Shown here: positions 25,670 through 34,849 of the stretch, piece by piece
How positions within the stretch are numbered: the first letter of the stretch is position 1
Layout of the letters: every line of letters begins with the position of its first letter
Assembly: GCA_020622165.1 (NCBI GenBank)
Contig: JACNMN010000003.1
Coordinates: 248,001-312,000 of the forward strand
Direction: 5' to 3'
DNA: 64,000 nt
From: Boseongicola sp. H5
GTDB taxonomy: Bacteria; Pseudomonadota; Alphaproteobacteria; Rhodobacterales; Rhodobacteraceae
Made by a program: the position numbers and the translations under genes
The notes under the pieces: generated by a model
The model's database searches: none
Seen by the model: only the letters and a program-made list of their open reading frames with translations
Told to the model about the DNA's origin: nothing

Positions 25670-26707
25670 CTAGATATCCGGTGCGTCCGCCGCCGGAACC
25701 GGGCGCAGCATCTGCGCCACCTCCACCGGCGTCACATCCCGGGCCGCCGCATGGGCCCATTTCGGTGTGCGGTCCTTGTCGATGATCTGGGCGCGGATGC
25801 CTTCCAGAAAATCGCCCTGTTCCATCGACCGCGAGGTAAAGCGGTATTCCTGCATCAGTGCCTCGTCGATCCGGTCCCGGCTGCGCGCCCGATGCACCAG
25901 CTCCACCGTGCAGGCCATGGACAGGGGCGCATTGCGCGCGATCTTCTTCAGGCTCTCGCGGGCGAACTCCGTGTCCCGAAACTCCAGCATCGTCAGGATA
26001 TCGCGCAGGGTTTCCCCGGCAAAGCTGTCGTCTATATCGGCCTGCATCGCGGCCAGCGGGCTGTCGGGCGGGGGCAGGGCGCTCCGGTCCACCGCGTCCC
26101 AGTCGCCGGTTTCGCACAAGACCCCGATCAGCCGGGGCCAGTCGGCGCGCGGAATGTAGTAATCGGCAAAGCCCGCGAAAATCGCGCAGCCCGGGCCCAT
26201 CCGGGTGCCGGTCACGCCCAGATACTCGCCCACGCGCCCCGGCGCGCGCGCCAGCAACAGCGAGCCGCCCACATCGGGCACAAGCCCGATGCCGCATTCC
26301 GGCATCGCGATCTGGCTGTCCTCGCAGACGATCCGGTGCGACCCGTGGCAGCCGACGCCGACGCCGCCGCCCATGGTGAACCCGTGCAGAAAGGTCACGA
26401 CCGGTTTCGGAAATTCGAACATCCGCCGGTTCATCCGGTATTCATCGGCCCAGAACCTGCGCCCGTAGCCGAAATCGCCCCGCGTGCCGGTCTCGTACAT
26501 CTGCATCAGGTCGCCGCCAGCGCTGAACGCCCGCTCGCCGGTGCCGTCGATCACCAGCAGGGCTATGGCCGGGTCCCCCTCCCAGGCCATCAGCGCCTCT
26601 TCGATCGCCAGACACATCTCGTGGGTCACCGCGTTCAGCGCGTCGGGCCGGTTCAGCGTGATCCGCCCCGCGCGGCCCTCGATGCGGATATGGATATCGG
26701 TGCTCAT
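25670..26707 (-). CDS. 3-Hydroxyisobutyryl-CoA hydrolase-type enoyl-CoA hydratase/isomerase family protein
   Basis: A 345-residue crotonase-fold protein of the HIBYL-CoA hydrolase branch: RITLNRPDALNAVTHEMC (about 11-28), the oxyanion-hole segment FSAGGDLMQMYE (about 64-75), HGFTMGGGVGVGCHGSHRIV (about 105-124) and PECGIGLVPDVGGSLLLAR. In valine catabolism it would release 3-hydroxyisobutyrate from its CoA ester for the neighbouring MmsB. ATG 26707 has AGGGGG upstream and is preferred over 26728. Mid-operon position between the acyl-CoA dehydrogenase and mmsB supports the role. Confidence 0.9.
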   Translation of the reverse strand: MSTDIHIRIEGRAGRITLNRPDALNAVTHEMCLAIEEALMAWEGDPAIALLVIDGTGERAFSAGGDLMQMYETGTRGDFGYGRRFWADEYRMNRRMFEFPKPVVTFLHGFTMGGGVGVGCHGSHRIVCEDSQIAMPECGIGLVPDVGGSLLLARAPGRVGEYLGVTGTRMGPGCAIFAGFADYYIPRADWPRLIGVLCETGDWDAVDRSALPPPDSPLAAMQADIDDSFAGETLRDILTMLEFRDTEFARESLKKIARNAPLSMACTVELVHRARSRDRIDEALMQEYRFTSRSMEQGDFLEGIRAQIIDKDRTPKWAHAAARDVTPVEVAQMLRPVPAADAPDI

Positions 26708-26752
26708 CAAACCCCCTGCCTCAGTCATTGCGGCCCGCCCGGTGCGCGCGGC

Positions 26753-27898
26753 CTAGCCCCGCTCCGCCAAGAGATGCCGCGCGGTGATCACCCGCATGAT
26801 CTCGTTCGTGCCTTCGAGGATCTGATGAACCCGCAGATCGCGCACGATCTTCTCCACCCCGTAATCGGCCAGATAGCCGTAACCGCCATGCAGTTGCAGG
26901 CATTGATCGGCGATGCGGCTTCCCGCCTCGGTCACGAATTTCTTCGCCATCGCGCAATGCTTGGAGGCATCCGCCGCACCATGATCCAGCTTCCACGCCG
27001 CCTGCCGCAGGAACACGCGCGCCGCCTGAAGCTCGATCTCCATATCGGCAAGCCGGAACTGCAACGCCTGAAACTGGTCGATCGGCTGCCCGAAGGCCGT
27101 CCGTTCGCCCATATAGGCCAGCGTGGCCTCCAGCGCCGCCTGCGCTGCGCCAAGCGAACAGGCCGCGATGTTCAGCCGGCCCCCGTCCAGCCCCGCCATC
27201 GCATAGCTGAAACCCTTGCCCTCTTCTCCCAGCAGGTTCTCGGCCGGCACGGCGCAATCGTCCAGCTGCACCTGCCGCGTGGGCTGCGACCGCCAGCCCA
27301 TTTTCTCCTCCAGCCCGCCGAAGCTCAGCCCCGGCGCCCCGTCCTCCACGATGATGGAGGATATGCCCCGCGGCCCGCCCTCGCCGGTCCGGCACATGAC
27401 GATATAGGCATCCGCATAGCCCCCGCCCGAGATGAACGCCTTGGTGCCGGTCAGCCGGTAGCCGTCATTGGTCCGTTCCGCGCGGGTCTTCAGCGCCGCC
27501 GCGTCCGAGCCGCTGCCGGGTTCGGTCAGGCAATAGGCAAGAAAGCTCTCCATCGCGATGGCCCTGGGCAGAAACCGGGCCTTCAGGTCGGGGCTGCCGA
27601 ATTTTTCCACCATCGCGGCGCACATGTTGTGGATCGACAGAAACGCCGCGACCGAGGGGCAGGCCATCGACAGCGCCTCGAACACCAGCGTCGCATCCAG
27701 TCGGGACAGGCCCGATCCGCCGTTCTCCTCCGAGACGTAAAGCCCGCCGAACCCGAGTTCGGCCAGCTTCGGCCAAAGCCCTTTCGGGATCGTCCCGTCG
27801 CTCTCCCAGGCCTGGGCATGGGGCGCGATATGCTCGGATCCGAACCCGCGCGCCATCTCGAAAATCGCCTCCTGCTCCTCCGTCAGTGCGAAGTCCAT
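26753..27898 (-). CDS. Acyl-CoA dehydrogenase, probably isobutyryl-CoA dehydrogenase
   Basis: This 381-residue FAD enzyme is full length. Family signatures are CLTEPGSGSDAAALKT (about 122-137), AFGQPIDQFQALQFRLADM, and ILEGTNEIMR at the C terminus, where E362 occupies the position of the catalytic base. Together with the downstream hydrolase and MmsB it fits oxidation of isobutyryl-CoA in valine degradation; the enoyl-CoA hydratase step is not encoded here. A TTGAAC-GCTT-GTTTAA palindrome lies 21 bp upstream of the start. Confidence 0.9.
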   Translation of the reverse strand: MDFALTEEQEAIFEMARGFGSEHIAPHAQAWESDGTIPKGLWPKLAELGFGGLYVSEENGGSGLSRLDATLVFEALSMACPSVAAFLSIHNMCAAMVEKFGSPDLKARFLPRAIAMESFLAYCLTEPGSGSDAAALKTRAERTNDGYRLTGTKAFISGGGYADAYIVMCRTGEGGPRGISSIIVEDGAPGLSFGGLEEKMGWRSQPTRQVQLDDCAVPAENLLGEEGKGFSYAMAGLDGGRLNIAACSLGAAQAALEATLAYMGERTAFGQPIDQFQALQFRLADMEIELQAARVFLRQAAWKLDHGAADASKHCAMAKKFVTEAGSRIADQCLQLHGGYGYLADYGVEKIVRDLRVHQILEGTNEIMRVITARHLLAERG

Positions 27899-27918
27899 CG
27901 GCTCCCTCCCTCGATGAA

Positions 27919-27934
27919 TTGAACGCTTGTTTAA
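27919..27934. promoter_or_regulatory. 16-bp palindrome, candidate TetR-type operator of the valine operon
   Basis: TTGAAC-GCTT-GTTTAA is an imperfect inverted repeat centred 28 bp before the acyl-CoA dehydrogenase start. The AAC-N4-GTT core resembles operators of TetR-family regulators of acyl-CoA metabolism such as PsrA. No TetR gene is present in the window. Confidence 0.5.
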
Positions 27935-27965
27935 TTAGCGATTGTTGCAGAACTATTGCAAGCCC

Positions 27966-29099
27966 TCACAGGTCGGCATGATACTCCTCGATCAAATGCC
28001 GCACCACGTCGCGCATCGCCTCGTCATGATCCCGTTCGGCGACCCGCGCGCCGTCATAGACGCCGCGCTGACGCTCCGAACTGGTGCCGTCGCGCAGGAT
28101 GTTCCGCGCCCCCTCGACCTCGGCCAGACAGCCAAGCGCCTCGGCGTCCTCCTGCACCAGCTCGATGATCTCATCGAGCAATTCGGTCATCGGCACCAGC
28201 GCGCGCCGCCCGAAATCGATCAGCCCGTCACCCACCCCGTAGCGTTGCGCGCGCCACCGGTTCTCGCCCACCAGAAACCGGTCATACAGCCGCCAGCGCT
28301 GGTTTTTCTGCCGCAGCCGCGTCAGCATCCGCGCAAGGCTCTGGATCAGTGCCGCCACCGAAATCGTGTGTTCCAGCCGCGGCATCACATCGCAAATCCG
28401 GGTCTCCAGCGTCGGGAACTGGTGCGAAGGGCGCAGATCCCACCAGATCTTCGAGGAATCCTCCACCAGCCCCAGTTCGATGATCGCATCCACCGACCGG
28501 CGATAATCCGACCAGCTGTCGAAATGCGGCGGCAGCCCGGTGCGCGGCAGATTGTCGAAAATCGTCAGCCGATAGCTGGCAAGCCCCGTATCCTGCCCCT
28601 GCCAGTAGGGCGACGAGGTCGACAGCGCCAGAAGATGCGGCAGGAAATAGCTCAACTGCCCCATCAGGTCGTTGCGCAGATCGTTGTCATCCAGCCCCAC
28701 ATGCACATGCATCCCGCAGATCAGCATCCGCCGGGCCACACCGGCCAGATCCCTCTCAAGCGTGTTGTAGCGCTCCTTGTCCGTATGGGTCTGATGCTTC
28801 CAGTCCGCGAACGGGTGGCAGGACACCGCGATCGGCGCCATGTCGAAGGTGGCGGCCTGTTTCGCCACGCAGGCGCGGAGCCGCTTCAGATCCTCCCGCG
28901 CCTCTGCGATATTCGCGCAGACCTTGGTGCCGATCTCGATCTGGCAGGCCAGGAATTCCGGGCTGACCTGGCCTTCAAGCTCGGCCTTGCATGCCTCCAT
29001 CAGGGCCTCGGGCGCCTCGACCAGATCAAGGGACTGGCTGTCGACCAGCAGGTATTCTTCCTCGATGCCCATGGAAAAGGGCGGCATGGATGGCGCCAT
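27966..29099 (-). CDS. Carboxylate-amine ligase, GCS2/YbdK family
   Basis: The 377-residue protein begins (after MAPSMPPFS) with [11 protein letters not shown], the hallmark of the glutamate-cysteine ligase type 2 family, and contains [16 protein letters not shown] and [19 protein letters not shown] of the ATP/substrate site. YbdK-type proteins show weak gamma-glutamylcysteine ligase activity; the physiological reaction is unknown. ATG 29099 has AAAAGGAG upstream; the longer frame to 29147 lacks one. It is separate from the valine operon (67 bp between, with a palindrome in it). Confidence 0.88.
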   Translation of the reverse strand: MAPSMPPFSMGIEEEYLLVDSQSLDLVEAPEALMEACKAELEGQVSPEFLACQIEIGTKVCANIAEAREDLKRLRACVAKQAATFDMAPIAVSCHPFADWKHQTHTDKERYNTLERDLAGVARRMLICGMHVHVGLDDNDLRNDLMGQLSYFLPHLLALSTSSPYWQGQDTGLASYRLTIFDNLPRTGLPPHFDSWSDYRRSVDAIIELGLVEDSSKIWWDLRPSHQFPTLETRICDVMPRLEHTISVAALIQSLARMLTRLRQKNQRWRLYDRFLVGENRWRAQRYGVGDGLIDFGRRALVPMTELLDEIIELVQEDAEALGCLAEVEGARNILRDGTSSERQRGVYDGARVAERDHDEAMRDVVRHLIEEYHADL

Positions 29100-29197
29100 C
29101 GCGGTCTCCTTTTGCCCCAGCAAAGCGATCCGCGAACGAATTGCCAAGAGAAAACCGCGATTTGGTCGCCCGCGGGCCCGGCCCGCGCGGCCCCGCG

Positions 29198-29779
29198 CTA
29201 CAGCAGCCGGACCTGCGCGCCGATCGGCGTCAGCTCGAACAGCTCGGCGATATGTTCGTTGAACAGCCCGATGCAGCCCGAAGACGACCGCCGCCCGATC
29301 TTGCGCGTGTCATGGGTGCCATGGATCAGATAGGCCGGCCATGTCAGGTACATCGCATGGGTGCCAAGCGGGTTGTCCGGCCCCGGTGGCATATAGGCGG
29401 GCAGCGACGGGTCGCGTTCCCGCATGGATTGCGTCGGCGTCCAGTCCGGGTCCACACGCTTGCGCACGATCTCGGAATAGCCGCGCCGCGTCAGCTCATC
29501 GGTCAGCGGCACGGAGGACGGGTAAAGCCGGTAGTCGCTGCCATCGGCGCTCCAGTAATGCAGCGCGCGGGACTGGATATCGGCGACGATGGTGGCCCGG
29601 CCAAGGCTGTCGAAATGGTCCTGCCAGCGCTGCACCCGGAACGATGACAGGTTGCGCCTTGTGCCGGCGCCGGCCCGCACGTTCGGGGCAGGGGCCTCAG
29701 CCATGGCCAGCATCGGGGTGGCCAGCACCGCCGCGCCGCTCAACAGCGTGCTCCGCCGTGTGATCCGTGATCCGCTCAT
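29198..29779 (-). CDS. L,D-transpeptidase (YkuD domain), Tat-exported
   Basis: From ATG 29779 (AGGGAG upstream) the protein is 193 aa with a twin-arginine-like signal [19 protein letters not shown]. The YkuD catalytic motif is complete: [20 protein letters not shown] near the C terminus, with the histidine and the nucleophilic cysteine. Members crosslink peptidoglycan or attach proteins to it in the periplasm. Monocistronic by context, divergent from the hydrolase gene at 30007. Confidence 0.9.
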   Translation of the reverse strand: MSGSRITRRSTLLSGAAVLATPMLAMAEAPAPNVRAGAGTRRNLSSFRVQRWQDHFDSLGRATIVADIQSRALHYWSADGSDYRLYPSSVPLTDELTRRGYSEIVRKRVDPDWTPTQSMRERDPSLPAYMPPGPDNPLGTHAMYLTWPAYLIHGTHDTRKIGRRSSSGCIGLFNEHIAELFELTPIGAQVRLL

Positions 29780-29950
29780 GGGTTTCTCCCTCATTCTTTT
29801 GCCTTTTGCAGGCATGTGGTGTCCGCGACGCGCGCGGACAACGGCGCGCCGGGCACCTCACGCAATTGTCAGACCGTGGATGCAGGGTAAGGCATTCCTC
29901 CATTGCCCGGCCGGGCCCGATCCGGCAGGCTTCCCTTACGTCAAGTCATT

Positions 29951-29990
29951 TCATGAAGTCATTTTACGAATCATGAAGTCATTTTACGAA
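29951..29990. repeat. Perfect tandem duplication of a 20-bp unit
   Basis: Positions 29951-29970 and 29971-29990 are identical (unit begins TCATGAAGTC and ends ATTTTACGAA). A partial relative, TCAAGTCATT, precedes it at 29941-29950. The array ends 16 bp before the start of the hydrolase gene and is A+T-rich relative to its surroundings. Confidence 0.95.
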
Positions 29991-30006
29991 GGATCGGAGC
30001 CACCCC

Positions 30007-30885
30007 ATGCCAGACCCGACCCGTGTCGCCATTGCCGTGATCCACGGCATGGGCAGTCAGGGCGACAAGCCCCAGGGCCCCAACGATATCAGTTTTTCCG
30101 CCGGGCTTTACCGCGCGCTTCGCAACTACATGGCGCCGGAGGAATGGAACGGCCGTGTCGCCTGGCGGGAGGTTTTCTGGGCCGACATCCTGCAGGAGCG
30201 GCAGGAAGATTACGTGCTGAAGGCCCTGAAGGGCAAGGCGCGCTGGCTCAAGACCCGCCGTTTCGTGATGCACAACCTCACCGACGCCGCCGCCTATCGC
30301 AAGGTGTCCGACAACGAGACGGATGTCTATCAGCGCGTGCAGGCCCGCGTCACCGACGCAATCGACAATCTGCAGGCGGTGGCCGGGCCGGAAACGCCGC
30401 TTCTGGTCCTCGCCCATTCGCTTGGCGGGCATATCGTATCCAACTACATCTACGACCGGCAGAAGGCGATGCGGCTCGATGCGCCGTGGGTGCAGGCACT
30501 GACACCGTTCCAGCGGCTGGAAACCATGGCCGGGTTCGTCACCTTCGGCTGCAACATCCCGATCTTCACCTTCGCCTATCCCCCCGATGAGGTCTGGCCG
30601 ATCAATTATCCCGGCATCCGCATCCCGCAGCCGCGGCGGATCTCTCCATGGTGGCAGAACTTCAACGACAAGGACGATGTGCTGGGCATGCCGCTCGCCC
30701 CCGCCGGCACCAGATATCAGGACATGGCCGATGCCGGGGATCTGAGCGACCGCTGGATCAACGCGGGCAGCCCGCTCACCTCCTGGACCCCGGCCTCCCA
30801 TAACGGCTACTGGACCGACAGGCATTTCTACCGCCCGGTCGCGGCGATGATACGCAAGGCGCTGAAAATCGGTCCCGTCACCTGA
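30007..30885 (+). CDS. Alpha/beta-hydrolase-like protein
   Basis: The 292-residue protein has no signal peptide. VAIAVIHGMGSQ (7-18) matches the oxyanion-hole region of lipase-like alpha/beta hydrolases, and LVLAHSLGGHI (133-143) carries the nucleophile elbow with S138 in A-H-S-L-G. A histidine in ASHNGYW near the end could complete the triad. Substrate unknown. The tandem 20-bp repeat directly upstream may affect its expression. It converges on mmsA. Confidence 0.8.
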   Translation: MPDPTRVAIAVIHGMGSQGDKPQGPNDISFSAGLYRALRNYMAPEEWNGRVAWREVFWADILQERQEDYVLKALKGKARWLKTRRFVMHNLTDAAAYRKVSDNETDVYQRVQARVTDAIDNLQAVAGPETPLLVLAHSLGGHIVSNYIYDRQKAMRLDAPWVQALTPFQRLETMAGFVTFGCNIPIFTFAYPPDEVWPINYPGIRIPQPRRISPWWQNFNDKDDVLGMPLAPAGTRYQDMADAGDLSDRWINAGSPLTSWTPASHNGYWTDRHFYRPVAAMIRKALKIGPVT

Positions 30886-30951
30886 ACACGGTGGAGACCC
30901 GGCCCGGTCGGCTTTCATCCCGGGTCCCGCTGCCCGCCGGCCCATGCGAAA

Positions 30952-30978
30952 GGCGCGCGGTCAATCGGACCGCGCGCC
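30952..30978. terminator. Hairpin between the hydrolase and mmsA genes
   Basis: GGCGCGCGGTC (30952-30962) and GACCGCGCGCC (30968-30978) form a perfect 11-bp stem with a 5-nt loop. On the minus strand it is followed by TTTCG. It can serve as a shared terminator of two convergent genes. Confidence 0.7.
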
Positions 30979-31039
30979 GTGATGCCCCCTGAACGGGGCA
31001 AATCCGAACGACCTGCGCGCGGGCCTCAGCCCGGCGCCG

Positions 31040-32539
31040 TCATTCCATCACCGGGATCGAGAACTCGCCGCCTTCCTTGATGCCCGACGGCCAGCGCGCC
31101 GTCACCGTCTTGGTCCGCGTGTAGAACCGGAACGCATCCGGCCCGTGCTGGTTCAGATCGCCGAAACCCGATTTCTTCCAGCCGCCGAAGGTGTGATAGG
31201 CCAGCGGCACCGGGATCGGCACGTTGATCCCGACCATCCCGATATTGATCCGGTTGGCGAAATCCCGCGCCGTGTCGCCGTCGCGGGTGAAGATCGCGGT
31301 GCCGTTGCCGTATTCATGATCCATCGCGTAGCCGATGGCCTCCTCATAGGTCTTGGCCCGGACGGTGGACAGGACAGGGCCGAAGATCTCAGTCTTGTAG
31401 ATGTCCATATCCGTCGTCACCCGGTCGAACAGATGCGCGCCGACGAAAAAGCCGTTCTCGTAGCCCTGCAACGAGAAATCGCGCCCGTCGACCAGCAGCT
31501 CCGCCCCCTGATCGATGCCGGTCTGCACCAGCCGCAGGATGTTCTCCTTGGCCGCCGCGGTCACCACGGGGCCGAAATCCACATCGTCGCCCGAGGTATA
31601 GGGCCCGATCTTCAGCGCCTCGACCTTGGGCACCAGCTTCTCCATCAACCGGTCCGCGGTCTCCTCGCCCACCGGGACCGCGACGCTGATCGCCATGCAG
31701 CGCTCGCCCGCCGCGCCATAGCCCGCACCCACCAGCGCATCCGCCGCCTGATCCAGATCGGCGTCGGGCATGATGATCATGTGGTTCTTGGCGCCGCCGA
31801 AACACTGCACACGCTTGCCGTTGGCGCAGCCGCGGGAATAGATGTATTCCGCGATCGGCGTCGATCCGACGAAGCCCACACCGGCAATCACCGGGTTGTC
31901 CAGGATCGCATCCACGCTTTCCTTGTCGCCGTTGATCACCTGCAACACGCCATCGGGCAACCCGGCCTCTTTCAGCAGTTCCGCCAGCATCAGCGGCACC
32001 GAGGGGTCACGCTCCGACGGCTTCAGGATGAAGGCGTTGCCGCAGACCAGCGCGGGCGCCATCTTCCACATCGGGATCATCGCCGGAAAGTTGAACGGCG
32101 TGATGCCGGCCGCCACGCCAAGGGGCTGGCGCAGCGAATACATGTCGATCCCGGGCCCGGCGCTGTCGGTGAACTCGCCCTTCAGGTGATGCGGCGCGCC
32201 GATGCAGAACTCCACCACTTCCAGCCCGCGCTGCACATCGCCCTTGGCGTCGGGGAAGGTCTTGCCGTGCTCGCGGCTCAGCGCCTCGGCCAGCTTGTCC
32301 ATGTCGCGGTTGATCAACTGCACGAAGGCCATCATCACCCGGGCGCGTTTCTGCGGGTTCATCGCGGCCCATGCCGGCTGCGCGGCGGCGGCATCGGCCA
32401 CGGCGGCGTCCAGCTCCTCCTTGGAGGCCAGCGGCACGCGCGCCTGCACCTCGCCGGTGGCCGGGTTCATCACATCGGCAAATCGCCCCGATGTGCCCTT
32501 GACATGTTGGCCGTTGATCCAGTGGCTCAGCTCTTCCAT
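31040..32539 (-). CDS. mmsA: CoA-acylating methylmalonate-semialdehyde dehydrogenase
   Basis: The 499-residue aldehyde dehydrogenase converts methylmalonate semialdehyde to propionyl-CoA, the last specific step of valine degradation (and of myo-inositol breakdown). Signatures are PFNFPAMIPMWKMAPAL, the GSTPIAEYIY NAD-fold segment, and the catalytic cysteine in GAAGERCMAISVAVPVG. ATG 32539 has GGGAGG upstream and matches the family start MEELSHWING. It stands apart from the mmsB operon but is divergent from a LysR gene that probably regulates it. Confidence 0.95.
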   Translation of the reverse strand: MEELSHWINGQHVKGTSGRFADVMNPATGEVQARVPLASKEELDAAVADAAAAQPAWAAMNPQKRARVMMAFVQLINRDMDKLAEALSREHGKTFPDAKGDVQRGLEVVEFCIGAPHHLKGEFTDSAGPGIDMYSLRQPLGVAAGITPFNFPAMIPMWKMAPALVCGNAFILKPSERDPSVPLMLAELLKEAGLPDGVLQVINGDKESVDAILDNPVIAGVGFVGSTPIAEYIYSRGCANGKRVQCFGGAKNHMIIMPDADLDQAADALVGAGYGAAGERCMAISVAVPVGEETADRLMEKLVPKVEALKIGPYTSGDDVDFGPVVTAAAKENILRLVQTGIDQGAELLVDGRDFSLQGYENGFFVGAHLFDRVTTDMDIYKTEIFGPVLSTVRAKTYEEAIGYAMDHEYGNGTAIFTRDGDTARDFANRINIGMVGINVPIPVPLAYHTFGGWKKSGFGDLNQHGPDAFRFYTRTKTVTARWPSGIKEGGEFSIPVME

Positions 32540-32613
32540 CGCCGGTGTCCTCCCAAATGCGGTTCGGCGCAAACCCTAGCCTTGCAATGCTGCGCGGAAA
32601 AGGGGCAGGTTCT

Positions 32614-32626
32614 CAAAAGCGTTTTG
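32614..32626. promoter_or_regulatory. Palindrome CAAAAGCGTTTTG in the mmsA-lysR intergenic region
   Basis: A perfect 13-bp palindrome with odd centre, located between the divergent mmsA and LysR genes. A second, longer-range inverted repeat (CCTTGCA 32580-32586, TGCAAGG 32633-32639) frames it. Plausible LysR-family binding region controlling both genes. Confidence 0.5.
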
Positions 32627-32648
32627 CGAAAATGCAAGGATGACCCCG

Positions 32649-33581
32649 ATGACCAACTGGGATGACCTGCGTATCTTCCTGTCCGTTGCGCGCGGCCAGA
32701 GCCTGACTGCGGCGGGCAAATCCCTGCGGATGGATCCCGCGACCGTGGGCCGCCGCATCGCAAGGCTGGAAAGCCGGCTCGGGGCCGATCTGTTCCTGAA
32801 ATCGCCGCAAGGCTACGGGCTGAGCGAGGCGGGCGCCCGCCTGATGCCCGCCGCCGAAGAGGCGGAGGCGGCGCTGTCCGCGGGCGTCGGCGATCTGACC
32901 GGGGGCGGCGAAACGCTTTCCGGCAGCATCCGGATCGGCGCGCCCGATGGCTGCGCCAACTATCTCCTGCCGCAGGTCTGCGCCGCGATCTGCGACCTCA
33001 ACCCGGGGCTGGAGGTCCAGATCCTGGCCTTGCCCCGCGTCGTCGATCTCAGCCGGCGGGAGGCGGATCTCGCCATCGCCGTCTCGCGGCCCCGCACCGC
33101 GCGGCTCCGCTCCGAAAAGCTCAGCGCCTATCGCCTGTCGCTCGCCGCGTCGGACGCATGGCTCGCCCGGAACGGGGCCCCGCAAAGCCGGGCCGATCTG
33201 CAGGGCGCGCGGATGATCGGCTATATCCCCGACATGATTTTCGACGCCGAACTGGACTATCTGGCCGAACTGGGGCTCAGCCATGTGCCGCTGACTTCCA
33301 ATTCCGTCTCGGTCCAGCTCAACTGGGCGCGCGCGGGCGCGGGGCTGGCCGTGGTCCATGATTTCGCGCTGCCCGCGGCGCCGGGTCTGCGCCGGGTGCT
33401 GCCGGGGCAGATCGCCCTGCACCGCAATTTCTGGCTGATCCGCCATGCGCAGGCGCTTCGCGAGCGCCGGTTGCAGCGATTTGCCGGGCTTCTGGCCGAT
33501 GGCATCCGCGCGGAAATCATCCGGCTGGAAACCGCCGTCACCCGGGCCGAGACCGGCGCGGCGCAGAACACATCTTCTTGA
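32649..33581 (+). CDS. LysR-family transcriptional regulator, probable regulator of mmsA
   Basis: The 310-residue protein has the LysR N-terminal winged helix: WDDLRIFLSVARGQSLTAAGKSLRMDPATVGRRIARLESRLGADLF covers the helix-turn-helix, and the remainder is a type 2 periplasmic-binding-like effector domain. ATG 32649 is preferred because AAGGA lies 8 bases upstream; an in-frame ATG 9 bases earlier overlaps that sequence. Divergence from mmsA with 109 bp between suggests control of mmsA. Confidence 0.88.
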   Translation: MTNWDDLRIFLSVARGQSLTAAGKSLRMDPATVGRRIARLESRLGADLFLKSPQGYGLSEAGARLMPAAEEAEAALSAGVGDLTGGGETLSGSIRIGAPDGCANYLLPQVCAAICDLNPGLEVQILALPRVVDLSRREADLAIAVSRPRTARLRSEKLSAYRLSLAASDAWLARNGAPQSRADLQGARMIGYIPDMIFDAELDYLAELGLSHVPLTSNSVSVQLNWARAGAGLAVVHDFALPAAPGLRRVLPGQIALHRNFWLIRHAQALRERRLQRFAGLLADGIRAEIIRLETAVTRAETGAAQNTSS

Positions 33582-33656
33582 CAGTAAAGGGCGATCCGGT
33601 GGACGCTGCTCTCAAGGGACGCATCATTCCAGACATCCAGACAAAAGGAGGCGCCC

Positions 33657-34091
33657 ATGCTTGTTCAGCAGATCCTCAAAAGCAAACCCACCCAGGGTGT
33701 GGACACGATCAAGCCCGGCAGCACCGTCGCGCAGGTGGCCGAAGCCCTGTCGAAGAAGCGGATCGGTGCGCTGGTCGTCTCCGCGGATGGAAAGGCTGTG
33801 GCCGGGATCGTGTCGGAACGCGATATCGTCCGCGAACTGGGCGCGCGCGGGCCCTCCTGCATGGCCGAAACCGTGGACAGTCTGATGACGAAGGACATCA
33901 TTTCCTGCACCGGGGAGGAGACCTCCGATGCGGTGCTCGCCAAGATGACACAGGGCCGGTTTCGCCACATGCCGGTGATGGACGGGGCCGACATGGTGGG
34001 GCTGATCTCCATCGGCGATGTGGTCAAGGCGCAGCTCTCCAAACTGGCGATGGAGAAAGAGGCGCTGGAAAGCATGATCAAGGGGTTCTGA
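33657..34091 (+). CDS. CBS domain pair protein
   Basis: A 144-residue stand-alone CBS pair: first module about residues 8-62 (KKRIGALVVSADGKAVAGIVSERDIVREL), second about 72-130 (TKDIISC...MTQGRFRHMPVMDGADMVGLISIGDVVK). Such modules bind adenine nucleotides and regulate partner proteins. AAAGGAGG precedes the ATG. No obvious partner is adjacent. Confidence 0.92.
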   Translation: MLVQQILKSKPTQGVDTIKPGSTVAQVAEALSKKRIGALVVSADGKAVAGIVSERDIVRELGARGPSCMAETVDSLMTKDIISCTGEETSDAVLAKMTQGRFRHMPVMDGADMVGLISIGDVVKAQLSKLAMEKEALESMIKGF

Positions 34092-34291
34092 GACGGCGGC
34101 AGGCCGGTCGCCGCAGGCGCGCCCGCTCAAGGGCGGCGCGCGGCATCCGCCTGTGCCTCTCTTTGTGCGCGCGGGATGCCGGGCAGGCCCCGCCGGCAAC
34201 ACGGCCCGGGCGTCCGGTGCATCCGGGGCTGGACAAGGCCGCGCAATGATGTTGCGTTGGCGAGGCTGAGACTTGGAAGGGACGGCTGGCG

Positions 34292-34786
34292 ATGCGTGTG
34301 GGGCTTTATCCGGGCACTTTTGACCCGATCACCTTGGGTCATATCGACATCATCAGGCGGGCCTGCACGCTGGTCGACCGGCTGGTCATCGGTGTGGCGA
34401 TCAACCGCGACAAGGGGCCGCTGTTCACGCTGGAGGAGCGTGTGGAGATGGTGGAGGCGGAATGCGCGCGTCTGGCCGAGGCGACCGGATGCGAGATCGT
34501 GGTCCATCCGTTCGAGAATCTGCTGATCGACTGCGCCAAGGATGTCGGCGCCGGCGTGATCATCCGCGGCCTGCGCGCGGTGGCCGATTTCGAGTATGAA
34601 TTCCAGATGGTCGGCATGAACCGCAAGCTGGACAGCAAGATCACCACCGTGTTCCTGATGGCCGAGGCCGACCGGCAGGCCATCGCCTCCAAACTGGTCA
34701 AGGAGATCGCGCGGCTTGGCGGCGATGTGTCCCATTTCGTGCCGCCCGCGGTGCATCAGGCCCTTCTCGGCAAGTTCCCGCACTAG
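34292..34786 (+). CDS. coaD: Pantetheine-phosphate adenylyltransferase
   Basis: The 164-residue enzyme attaches AMP to 4'-phosphopantetheine, the penultimate step of coenzyme A synthesis. GLYPGTFDPITLGHIDII (3-20) holds the nucleotidyltransferase T/HxGH site, and the C terminus SHFVPPAVHQAL matches the family. Good ribosome-binding site (GGAAGGG). It is followed after 63 bp by the first cyclophilin gene, an order common in Rhodobacterales. Confidence 0.96.
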   Translation: MRVGLYPGTFDPITLGHIDIIRRACTLVDRLVIGVAINRDKGPLFTLEERVEMVEAECARLAEATGCEIVVHPFENLLIDCAKDVGAGVIIRGLRAVADFEYEFQMVGMNRKLDSKITTVFLMAEADRQAIASKLVKEIARLGGDVSHFVPPAVHQALLGKFPH

Positions 34787-34849
34787 GCGCTTTTCCTTTC
34801 GGGCCGCGCGCAGTAGGGTCCGCCGCGACTGTTGCAGAAGGAGCGCCCG

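Noticed and set aside
25199-27922. A 907-codon open frame on the plus strand
   Set aside because: Antisense to the valine catabolic operon (mmsB, hydrolase, acyl-CoA dehydrogenase), whose genes are certain.
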